A stretch of 64,000 bases of DNA from Eledone cirrhosa. Its lineage: Eukaryota > Mollusca > Cephalopoda > Octopoda > Eledonidae. Shown one piece after another: positions 23,955 through 32,376 of the stretch. Each line of letters opens with the position of its first letter. The first letter of the stretch is position 1. The notes under the pieces were generated by a model. It had not been told where the DNA came from, did not search any database, and saw nothing but the letters and a program-made list of their open reading frames with translations. Where the stretch lies: assembly GCA_964016885.1 (NCBI GenBank), contig OZ024759.1:8574172-8638171 (forward strand). Reading direction: 5' to 3'. The position numbers and the translations under genes are program-made.

Positions 23955-26900
23955 CGCGCCGTCACTATATATATATATATATATAGTGACGGCGCGTGGT
24001 TGAGTGGGGCGATGCGTTATGTCCTTGAGCAAGACACTTTATTTCACGTTGCTCCTTCTACCTGGAGTTGCGACCGACAGATTGTATTAGCAATTGGAAG
24101 GTTTTATTACAGTTGTATGAATTTACAGTAGAATAACGTTGCAAATATGTTAAATATATACATAAATAACATAACAAATGAGTAAATAACATTATAAATT
24201 GCTCGCAATTCGTTCAGAAGGACAAATGTAATGTCTAAACTGTGTATAAAAATATAATAATATAAATTCATTGAACAAAAATAAAGGAAAGAAGTGTGAT
24301 AAGCGGCTACACCTCACACCTTAGGTGTAACTACACACTTTCAGGCAAGCCAACACACTGGCAGCATTACCACGGGTGATGGCGAGGCTAAGACACTGAA
24401 ACAACCAGGCACCCTCACGGGCATCACCTGACACCTCGCTAAGGTGCTGAAATAACCAGGTCCCCTCACAGACATCACCTGACACCTCAGTAAGGTGAGG
24501 CTAAGGTGCTGAAACAACCAGGCACCCTCACGGGCATCACCTGACACCTCAGTAAGGTGAGGCTAAGGTGCTGAAACAACCAGGTACCCTCACGGGTATC
24601 ACCTGACACCTCAGTAAGACGAGGCTAAGGTGCCAAACATTAGTTCCTCGGTCCAATTTGACGTGCTCCTCCCCATTCTTTAAGCAAATGAGGTCTGGGA
24701 TCTTGTTGATCGACAGTCGAGATATATATAATATATATAATACAATGTGGCAGCATGCTACTACGCTCTTCTCTGGGTCAAAAACATAGCACATCCTTTT
24801 CTTTGCTTGTTTCCTTAAAGCTTACCATCATTCTGTTGGTATATATCTGTTACACAATTTACACCTGATGAGGTCACAGGGTTCTTACGCAACCTGGCCA
24901 CTGAAATGTGCATAGTGTTTACAGTAATAAAAAATTAAGGAAATTCAACATATTTGTCCTCCTGTCATTTTACTTTATAATATGTAAGCATGTTCTACAA
25001 CGCGATGACCAAAAACGTGAGGTGTTCAGGATTGCTAGGCAATGCGTCAAGGAAAACCGTGATATTGTCGGGGAGAAGTGTGTACTTAACGATGATGGCA
25101 TACTTGCCATCACCGACGCTGATAAGAAGGTAGCTTGGAAGTGTCACTATGAAAGGCTACTAAATGAGGAGAATAAATGGGAGAAAGACAGTCTCCCCCA
25201 TATCGACCCAATAGAGGGACCAGCAGTGTTAGTCGAGGGGAGTATGATAAGTAAGGCAATCAAGGATATGAAGACGGGTAAGGCGGCTGGGCCTTCGGAA
25301 ATAGTTGCTGAGATGCTGAAGGCATCTGGCACGGTGGGACACACCATGGTCACCCGCATAGTTAACCAAGTCGTACAGAATGGGGTTGTTCCGAAGGACT
25401 GGCATAGCAGCATCATCGTTAACTGTTATAAGGGTAAAGGAGACGCCCTAGATAGGAGTAACTATAGAGGCATTAAATTAATCGACCAGGTCATGAAGGT
25501 CACGGAAAAAGTAATAGCACAACTAATCAGAGAGAGAATTGACCTAGATGAAATGCAGTTCGGGTTTGTGTCAGGCAAAAGTACCACAGACGCTCTTTTC
25601 ATTGTACGACAACTACAGGAGAAGTACCTAGCTAAAGGTAAACCCCTCTACTTAGCTTTTGTCGACTTGGAGAAAGCCTTCGACAGAGTCCCCCGCTCCA
25701 TTATCTGGTGGGCTCTTAGAAAACTAGGCGTTGACGAATGGCTTGTGAGAGCTATACAAGCCATGTATAAAGAAACAGTCAGCAAGGTTAGAATTAACAA
25801 CGAATATAGTGAAGAGTTTAGCATAAAAGTTGGCGTCCATCAGGGCTCTGTTCTCAGCCCCCTACTATTTATTATTGCCCTTCAGGCTATAACAGAGGAG
25901 TTCAAGACCGGCTGCCCATGGGAACTCCTATACGCAGACGACCTGACACTCATAGCGGAATCAATGGCCGAGCTAGAGAAGAAATTCCAAACATGGAAGC
26001 ACGGCCTAGAATCAAAAGGCCTTAAAATTAACCTGGCTAAGACTAAAGTTCTAGTTTGTAGGAAAGAAAATAAGGTGGCGGTCCCTTCTGGGAAATGGTC
26101 GTGCTCGGTGTGTAGGAAAGGCGTAGGTAGAAACTCCATTTTATGTCCTAAATGCAAAGTATGGGTGCATAAAAGATGTAGTGGGATCACAGGTAAGCTA
26201 ACTAAGAACATAGATTTTACATGTGGCCGGTGCTCTAGTGCAATAAGTAGCAGCAAGTGCCCACAAAATACTAGCTCCTTCAACTGCGCAGAGGGTTCTA
26301 TAGAAATAGTGGACAGTTTCCGTTACCTGGGTGATAAAATCAGCAGTGGGGGAGGGTGCTCTGAAAGTACAGTAGCTAGAGTCAGAACTGGTTGGAAAAA
26401 GTTCAGAGAGCTTATACCACTTTTAGCTGCTAAAGGGTTCTCCCTAAAAATGAAAGGCAGGTTGTACGATGCCTGCATACGAACAGCAATGTTGCATGGC
26501 AGTGAGACCTGGGCATTGTGTGCAGAGGATATACGCAGACTAGAGAGGAACGAAGCTTGCATGCTCCGCTGGATGTGTAACAGTAATATACGTGAACGGC
26601 AAAGCATAAACGAACTAAGGAAAAAATTAGAAATAAGAGGGATCAGATGTTGTTTACTCGAGAGAAGGCTACGTTGGTATGGACACGTGATGCGCATGAA
26701 AGTCGATAGCTGTATAACAAAGTGCAGGGCAATAAAGATAGACGGTAGCCACGGAATAGGCAGACCTAGAAAAACCTGGGATGAGCTGATAAACTCCGAC
26801 CTCACACACTTACACCTCTCCAAGACAACGTCACTGGACCGAGACCTTTGGCGGTACTCAGTAACAGAGAAGACCCGCCTTACCTAAATACATAGTAAAA

Positions 26901-29900
26901 CCTACTACAGCCAGTAGGCATCTCTAACAAAATACACCCGTCCCACCACCACCACCACCCCCACCCCATCCACACCACCCCCTCCTATGTAAAGTTATGT
27001 TGGTACCACAACATCCAGGCCGAAACAAATGAGATCGTGTAGGTGTCACGACAAAAAAACACACAGTCCACGCTGTAATGTGGCCGTGTAGGCAACACGG
27101 TAAAAACCTCCCAGCCCCACACTGTAAATGTGGTTGGTGTTAGGAAGGGCATCCAGCTGTAGAAAACCTGCCAGACAGTCCTATGCGAGCAAGTCAACCA
27201 CTCTTGCCCCAAGTGGGAAAACCCCCGTCCAAACCCATGCAAGCGTGGAACACGGACGTTAAACGTTGATGATGATGATGATGATGATATATATATATAT
27301 AATATTAGTGAAGGTGTGTTACGGAGTGGTTAGAGAATTGGATTCTCAATCGTAAGGTTGTGAGTTCGATTCCTGGACCGGGCAATGCGTTATGTCCTTG
27401 AGCAAGACACTTTATTTCACGTTGCTCCTTCTACCTGGAGTTGCGACCAATAGATAGTATTAGCAATTGGAAAGACCAACGGAAACATTGTTCCCTCGGT
27501 CCGATTTGACGAAAGTCGATCGTTTAAAAAAAAAATATATATATATATAATATATATATAGGAAAAGAATCAGAACCCGGATGGCAGAGCTCAAGCTGTT
27601 TCGACAGCTATTTCTGGACCATCCAGAAATTGCTGCCGTCCGGGTCGGGTTCTGATTCTTTTCCTATATATATATTATATATATAGGCGCATGGCTTAGT
27701 GGTTAGAACATTGGCCTTGCAATCGAAAGGTTGTGAGTTCAATTCTCAGACCGGGTGATGTGTTGTTTCCTTGAGCAAGACACTTTATTTCAAATTGCTC
27801 CAGTTTACTCAGCTGTAGAAATGAGATGATAGGGACTGGGGTCCATATCATTCCACTGCAAAGTGGTCGTCGAGGTGCCACGGCAAAAAAGCACCCAGCA
27901 CTCACTGTAAATGAGGTTGGTGTTAGGAAGGGCATCCAGCTGTAGAAATCAAGCCAGAATCAGTTCCCGTCCCACCCTTGCAAGCAGGGAAAAGCGGACG
28001 TAAAATGATGTTGGGATGCATTAACTAAAATATGGACATGTTTAGCGGGACAGCATTTTATTTGAATTATGGCAAAATGTCGCCCCTACGACTCCCTTAG
28101 TAGATACTGGACCATATATGGGGTGGGAGGATCTATCGTAAGTGTTTAGAGCCTGGAAATGATCTGTGCCGTGTCCAGAAGGATGAAAGTCACAGTTGAC
28201 CTTGACAGAATTTGAACTCATGCACACATACTTACACATATACAGACACATATTTACACACACACTTCCACATACATGTACACACACACACACAATTATA
28301 ATTCTTTTACTTATAGTCCTATCAATAATGACGGCATTAGCATTGTGTTTGATTTTAGGATAAGAAAGATCTTTTAATAATTCATTTCCAAGATATAGTC
28401 ACATGGAAAGCAAACTTTTTGTAGCAACATAACTTTTTTTTTTTAATATATAATGTTTTATTAAATTGTTTAGAACTACAAGTGAAGTCATTCTTTTCCT
28501 TGTTTCAAATATATATATATGGAGGCACATGGCTTAGTGGTTAGAGCATTGGGCTTAAAATCGAAAGGTTGTGAGTTCAATTCTCAGACCGGGTGATGTG
28601 TTGTTTCCTTGAGCAAGACACTTTATTTCACATTGCTCCAGTTTACTCAGCTGTAGAAATGAGATGATAGGGACTGGGGGTCTCTATCATTCCACTGCAA
28701 AGTGGTCGTGGCGGTGCCACGGCAAAAAAACACCCTGCCCACACTGTAAAGCGGTCGTGGAGGTGCCACGGCAAAAAAGCACCCAGCACTCACTGTAAAT
28801 GAGGTTGGTGTTAGGAAGGGCATCCAGCTGTAGAAATCAAGCCAGAATCAGTTCCCGTCCCTCCCTTGCAAGCAGGGAAAAGCGGACGTAAAATGATGAT
28901 GATGATATACATACACACAAACACATTATTAGATGTTGTTATAGTTGATTTGTTTCCACCATTTTACAGAGCCTGGCTGCAATGTGTACAATGTCAACCT
29001 TCTGTCAAAGAATTTAACTTCTTTGAGATCAGCCTCTTCTCAGCTGAAACCTCTTGAGGGGGAACAAAGTTCTGTATTAAAAACTGGTAACTATAATTTA
29101 TAACTATCTTTTTTTTTTCAGACATAGTTTATGTGTGTATGTATGAATATATATATGTATGAATATATATATGTATGTGTATATGTATGAATATATATGT
29201 GTGTATGTATGTATGAATATATGATAATAATGGAGCTGCGGCGTTGCAAATGGGTTACATATGAAAAAAGTTTGTCCTTCATCAGTGATCTTCCAACCAT
29301 CATAGGCATTTCATCGCTTTAAAGACCATATACCTCCGGTTGGTGCGAGCAACGGCTAAAACAAGTCGTTGGGACACGTAAATAAAGGGGACACGAGGGT
29401 AAACAAACAAAATAGTGAAGCAACAGAAAGTGGGGAAGAAAGAGACAAGTCCCAGATTTCGATGAATTTAAATTCGGTGAAATCGTGAACGAGAGAATAA
29501 AGACCATCAAACCTGGTTGAAATGTGAGCAAGGAAGGAATTCCGCACAGGTCTAACGGGAGGAAGAAGGGGTGTGTGTGTGTATGTATGAATATATATAT
29601 GTATGTGTATATGTATGAATATATATATGTATCTGTATATGTATGAATATATATATGTATGTGTATATGTATGAATATATATATGTATGTATATATGTGT
29701 GTACATTTGGTTTTATAATTTTACAAATGTTTGCCAATAGAGAGAGAGTCGGTTTCTAACATAGACACAAGACTCTCTCATTGGAATTTACACAACATCA
29801 GCTAGGTAGATATGTATGTATGTCTGTATGTGTAGATATGGATGTTATTGTATGTGTGGTTGTGGATGTTTTGAGTTGTATGTGTGCATGTGTATATGCT

Positions 29901-31939
29901 TTGTATCTGTACATGTGTATATGCAGTTATTAGATGCAAAGGTTTGGGAATGTTTTACATATTTTTACTGTTCCATTAATGGATTGTACTTGTAATTTCC
30001 TAACTAGTTGTGTTCTTTCTGTTTCTGTGAAGCCTAGCTTCTCAAGATTTGTATTGAAGCAGTTACTAACATATCCCAGTGCCCCAATAATCACAGGTAT
30101 AAATCTGAAGGTGTAATCAGGGTGGAGTATCTGCAGGTGTGTATGTTCCTATAACTTCCAATGACCAATACATGCCATATTGGAATATGGCATATTTTGG
30201 TCATTTTAAATCCGACTGAGCCCTTCTCCTCTCCAGATCTAAACCTATTTCTTCCTGAGAAGGTCGGAGAGAGAGAGGAACATTTGAACCCAGTACTTGA
30301 CTGGTACATTTTTTTTATAGGTCTTGGAAAGATTTGAGCTGAGAGAGAGAGAAGGCCACAGACTATTGTTTGTTTGTTTCTTTTCTTACTTTACAGCTCG
30401 ATGCCTATATAAGGTCAAGTTGTAGTTTAGGAAGTCTCAATTGACACTCTTCAAGATTCTTGTATTTTACAAATATAAACTACAACATTCCCTACATATA
30501 TACACATAAAATACACCCAGTACACTCTGTAAAGTGATTGGCATTAGGAAGAGCATCAAGCTGTACCAAACATGTCAAATATGGATGATATGAGCAAGAT
30601 GAAGTTGCTATGACGTGTCTAGTATCAGCTGATGACAACCTAGCAAGGAAAGCAAACATAGAAATGGTGATGGTGATCATTATTTTAGGCCCCTCCTAAC
30701 CAAATATACACCCCATCCCACCAACACTACCCCTTTCTCTATAAAGTTATGTTGATACCACAACATCCAGTCCAAACTAATGGTCGTGTAGGTGTCACAA
30801 CAAAAAACCACACAGTCCACGCTGTAATGTGGCCGTGTAGGTAACACGGTAAAAACCTCCCAGTCCACACTGTAAACGTGGTTGGTGTTAGGAAGGGCAT
30901 CCAGCCGTAGAAAACCTGCCAGACAGTCCTATATGAGCGAGACACGGTCACCCGACCAATCTTACCTCAAATGGGACAATTCCCGTCTAACCCATGCTAG
31001 CGTGGAAGATGGACGTTAAACGATGATGATGATTTCCTGCTGGCAAAGGTTGGATCGGTTGTCACAGACTGCATCAGTACTCAAACAAAGTTAGTCAACC
31101 TTCAGATGGGCCAGGGATCTGCGTATCACTACTGGGTGGTCATGACTGACAGCTGAAGAGTCCTCCTGGACCTATGTGTGGCAGGTTTTCTATGGCTGGC
31201 TACCCTTCTTATCGCCAACCACTTTACAGAGTCTACTGGGTGCATTTGTACATGATGATGATTTTTTTTTTTTCTTCCAGTAGAGGAGTCTGGTGGCCAT
31301 ATTGAACTTCCTGTTTCAGGAGAAGAGGATTACTTGGGAGTCAAAAAGTTAGTCAACATTAAAAAGCTTTTTGCCAATCGAGTTCACTTGGGCCACAAAA
31401 AGGGAGTCCGTAATCCCTATATGATCCCGTATCTCTTTGGAAACAGGCTGGATGTTGACATCATCGACCTTGACAAGACACTACCCTTGTTCTGGAGAGC
31501 TTTGAACTTCACAGCACATGTAGCCTACCAACGGGGCATCATACTGTTTATCAGCCGCAACATGCAGATGATGCCGGTCATAGAACGTACAGCGAGAGAA
31601 TGTGGGGAGTATGCCAACTGCCGTTATTGGGGCGGTGGGGTGTTCACCAACTGCAAAGTAATGTTTGGCGCCGTCACACGCTTACCTGACCTTGTGATCT
31701 TCATCAACACTTTAAACAACGTCTTTGAGCAGCATACAGCCATCCGAGACAGTGCGAAGATGTGCATCCCTACTGTTGGTATAGTCGACTCGAATGCTGA
31801 CCCTCGATTAATCTCATACCCTGTCCCCGGGAATGATGACTCCCCAGCTGCAATAGAACTTTATCTCGACCTCTTCAAGTCTGCAATTCTAATTGGTAAA
31901 GACAAACGAAAAGAAGACGAGAGGAAGTTGTTGGAGTAG
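23134..31939 (+). CDS. MRPS2: Mitochondrial small-subunit ribosomal protein uS2m (MRPS2)
   Basis: Three exons join in phase: 23134-23197, 28970-29086, 31281-31939, giving 279 residues (human protein about 296). The product is a structural protein of the mitoribosome small subunit, acting in the matrix. The N-terminus ([20 protein letters not shown]) is basic, hydroxylated and free of acidic clusters apart from one Glu, as expected for a mitochondrial presequence. The uS2 fold starts near residue 79. Signatures are [20 protein letters not shown] (92-111), [11 protein letters not shown], and the C-terminal [19 protein letters not shown] (229-247). Split codons restore A|AG Lys22 and G|TA Val61. 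The ATG was chosen because it opens the presequence and its exon ends at a GT donor in the phase required by exon 2. Intron 1 (5.8 kb) carries a LINE in the same orientation, SINEs and hairpin elements. Confidence 0.96.
23355..23485. repeat. (TA)n / CATATA microsatellite
   Basis: Compound TATATA tracts in MRPS2 intron 1. They generate short Tyr-Ile open frames that are not genes. Confidence 0.9.
23680..23837. mobile_element. Doubled hairpin (foldback) element
   Basis: The outer arms read GGAACGAGTAGGACCCCG and, at the other end, CGGGGTCTTACTGGTTCC. Between them the segment CTCAAGCCGTTTCGACGGC...ATTC, CTGG, GAATTAGCCGTCGAAACGGC occurs twice in tandem, so the DNA can fold as one large palindrome or two small hairpins. 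It adjoins a (TA)n tract at 23649-23679. The same termini occur at 20683 and, diverged, at 27552. Confidence 0.75.
23916..24000. repeat. Palindrome centred on (TA)n
   Basis: ACGCGCCGTCAC (23954-23965), a TATATA loop, then the exact reverse complement GTGACGGCGCGT (23986-23997). Preceded by another (TA)n run. The right arm continues into a SINE fragment. Confidence 0.85.
23998..24110 (+). mobile_element. SINE fragment
   Basis: GATGCGTTATGTCCTTGAGC, AAGACACTTTATTTCACGTT and GCTCCTTCTACCTGGAGTTG, matching 27385-27450. Confidence 0.7.
24365..24640. repeat. 62-bp minisatellite, four copies
   Basis: Four imperfect copies with GAAACAACCAGGCACCCTCA and CACCTGACACCTCAGTAAGG; one copy is about 11 bp shorter. 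In MRPS2 intron 1. Confidence 0.85.
24908..26887 (+). CDS. RTE-like LINE reverse transcriptase, 5'-truncated, open frame intact
   Basis: 659 codons without a stop, in MRPS2 intron 1 and in the gene's orientation. Homology to the second copy (50207-50494, minus strand) begins near residue 31 ([16 protein letters not shown]), so the first 30 residues are probably flanking DNA and the endonuclease domain is missing. RT motifs: [11 protein letters not shown] (catalytic Asp 253), [10 protein letters not shown] (311-320), YADD (342-345). After the RT core comes a C4HC3 PHD-like finger (C399, C402, C413, C416, H421, C424, C439, C442). The C-terminal part has [10 protein letters not shown] and [12 protein letters not shown]. 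The clade is inferred from these motifs. Lack of stops suggests a recent insertion. Confidence 0.9.
   Translation: MHSVYSNKKLRKFNIFVLLSFYFIICKHVLQRDDQKREVFRIARQCVKENRDIVGEKCVLNDDGILAITDADKKVAWKCHYERLLNEENKWEKDSLPHIDPIEGPAVLVEGSMISKAIKDMKTGKAAGPSEIVAEMLKASGTVGHTMVTRIVNQVVQNGVVPKDWHSSIIVNCYKGKGDALDRSNYRGIKLIDQVMKVTEKVIAQLIRERIDLDEMQFGFVSGKSTTDALFIVRQLQEKYLAKGKPLYLAFVDLEKAFDRVPRSIIWWALRKLGVDEWLVRAIQAMYKETVSKVRINNEYSEEFSIKVGVHQGSVLSPLLFIIALQAITEEFKTGCPWELLYADDLTLIAESMAELEKKFQTWKHGLESKGLKINLAKTKVLVCRKENKVAVPSGKWSCSVCRKGVGRNSILCPKCKVWVHKRCSGITGKLTKNIDFTCGRCSSAISSSKCPQNTSSFNCAEGSIEIVDSFRYLGDKISSGGGCSESTVARVRTGWKKFRELIPLLAAKGFSLKMKGRLYDACIRTAMLHGSETWALCAEDIRRLERNEACMLRWMCNSNIRERQSINELRKKLEIRGIRCCLLERRLRWYGHVMRMKVDSCITKCRAIKIDGSHGIGRPRKTWDELINSDLTHLHLSKTTSLDRDLWRYSVTEKTRLT
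26990..27285 (+). mobile_element. SINE (second tail subfamily)
   Basis: ACACAGTCCACGCTGTAATG, GTTAGGAAGGGCATCCAGC, AACCCATGCAAGCGTGGAAC, ACGGACGTTAAACG and a GAT microsatellite end. It lies about 110 bp after the LINE stop codon and resembles 30700-31030. Confidence 0.8.
27305..27530 (+). mobile_element. tRNA-derived SINE (CTACCTGGAGTTGCGACC subfamily)
   Basis: A-box-like GAGTGGTTAGAGAATTGG, B-box-like GAGTTCGATTCCTGG, then TGTCCTTGAGCAAGACAC and CAATAGATAGTATTAGCAAT. Ends in an A-rich run next to (TA)n. Confidence 0.85.
27552..27672. mobile_element. Hairpin (foldback) element in (TA)n
   Basis: Arms TAGGAAAAGAATCAGAACCC and GGGTTCTGATTCTTTTCCTA enclose an inner palindrome around CCAGAAAT / ATTTCTGG. 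(TA)n flanks both ends. Related in plan to the elements at 20683 and 23680. Confidence 0.8.
27686..28010 (+). mobile_element. tRNA-derived SINE, full length
   Basis: GGCTTAGTGGTTAGAACATT head, GAGTTCAATTCTCAGACC, GTTAGGAAGGGCATCCAGC and the AAGCGGACGTAAAATG end. It follows (TA)n directly. Confidence 0.9.
28011..28520. other. Intron sequence, no gene seen
   Basis: Part of MRPS2 intron 1. Contains CA-rich microsatellite (about 28215-28295) and an A/T-rich tail. Short open frames here lack any family resemblance. Confidence 0.5.
28521..28906 (+). mobile_element. tRNA-derived SINE with internal duplication
   Basis: Same family as 16815 and 27686, but the GTGGTCGTG...GGTGCCACGGCAAAAAA segment appears twice, making the element about 50 bp longer. 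Its 3' GAT microsatellite ends about 60 bp before MRPS2 exon 2. Confidence 0.9.
28970..29086 (+). CDS. MRPS2: MRPS2 exon 2
   Basis: Acceptor TTTCCACCATTTTACAG; 117 bases; donor ACTG|GTAACT. Encodes [17 protein letters not shown] to [10 protein letters not shown], the poorly conserved segment between presequence and ribosomal fold. Confidence 0.9.
29135..29226. repeat. TATGAATATATA microsatellite
   Basis: Repeated ATGTATGAATATATA units in MRPS2 intron 2; a second tract of the same type lies at 29575-29700. Confidence 0.9.
29227..29574. other. Segment between two like microsatellites; no gene assigned
   Basis: About 350 bp of non-repetitive sequence bracketed by two TATGAATATATA tracts. It has mid-range composition and short open frames on the minus strand, none recognised. 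May be an unrecorded dispersed element. Confidence 0.4.
29575..29705. repeat. TATGAATATATA microsatellite
   Basis: Second tract of the ATGTATGAATATATA type, ending GTATATATGTGTGTAC. Confidence 0.9.
29930..30150 (-). pseudogene. LINE ORF2 C-terminal fragment
   Basis: Minus-strand frame reads [17 protein letters not shown], then [10 protein letters not shown], and ends at TAA (29930-29932). The IPVIIGALG... block is the well-known C-terminal motif of many LINE ORF2 proteins (usually PVVIGALG). Only the last 60 or so codons are present. In MRPS2 intron 2. Confidence 0.7.
30180..30370. repeat. Dispersed repeat copy (TTTGAGCTGAGAGAG family)
   Basis: CTGAGCCCTTCTCCTCTCCA, CCTATTTCTTCCTGAGAAGG and GATTTGAGCTGAGAGAGA, related to 18115-18300. 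Confidence 0.6.
30515..30665 (-). mobile_element. SINE fragment
   Basis: ACCCAGTACACTCTGTAAAG and GCATTAGGAAGAGCATCAAG are diverged versions of the SINE body. Strand could not be fixed firmly because both ends are lost. Confidence 0.45.
30700..31033 (+). mobile_element. SINE (second tail subfamily)
   Basis: Near twin of 26990-27285: ACACAGTCCACGCTGTAATG, GTTAGGAAGGGCATCCAGC, CCCATGCTAGCGTGGAAGAT, ACGTTAAACGATGATGATG. In MRPS2 intron 2. Confidence 0.8.
31150..31250 (-). mobile_element. SINE tail fragment
   Basis: CTGAAGAGTCCTCCTGGACC, CTATGGCTGGCTACCCTTCT, CCAACCACTTTACAGAGTCT and ACTGGGTGCATTTG, reverse complement of the SINE body. It ends just before the MRPS2 exon 3 polypyrimidine tract. 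Confidence 0.65.
31281..31939 (+). CDS. MRPS2: MRPS2 exon 3 (uS2 domain)
   Basis: Acceptor after a long T-run (TTTTTTCTTCCAG), 218 codons plus TAG at 31937-31939. Holds the whole uS2 domain. Reading starts well before the TTG at 31334, continuing in frame with [17 protein letters not shown]. Confidence 0.97.
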
Positions 31940-31973
31940 ATTGTGTTTTGTTATTTTTGTAATTAGTTGAATC

Positions 31974-31979
31974 AATAAA
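31974..31979 (+). terminator. MRPS2: MRPS2 poly(A) signal
   Basis: AATAAA 34 bases after the stop codon, followed by a T-rich TGTTGTTTGTCTCC. Confidence 0.8.
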
Positions 31980-32376
31980 TAATGATTTCTCAATATCTGT
32001 TGTTTGTCTCCTGATCAAACCCTTGTGTCATATCAGAGACCATACCACTGGCATATACAACAAGTGTTCTGGTGTTTGATCAATGGAACAACCTGATCAT
32101 GAAATTAACAAGTGGCTGAGTATTCCACAGATACTTTTACACATAACGTAATCCTCAGGGAGATTCAGTAAAACAGTGTATGAGAAAGTTGGTCCTTTAA
32201 ATTACAAGTACAGTCTTCCAAACAAGTTCCCATCTCCCCAATTCCACTCCCAAGGTTATGGTCTGTGGTACTCCAGTTGCCATTGAACTTGGGACCTACC
32301 TCGTAGTGAAGTGAACTTCTTAACCACACAAACCCTATTTAAGGATGCAATTTTCTTGTTACTTTGTGTTAGGAAG
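31980..32376. other. MRPS2 downstream flank
   Basis: Unique-looking sequence with a SINE-like end (CTTGGGACCTACCTCG, TTCTTAACCACACAAACC). No open frame or exon is convincing. Confidence 0.5.

Noticed and set aside
25147..26823. Minus-strand frames of 89-166 codons
   Set aside because: Shadows of the LINE reverse transcriptase frame on the plus strand.
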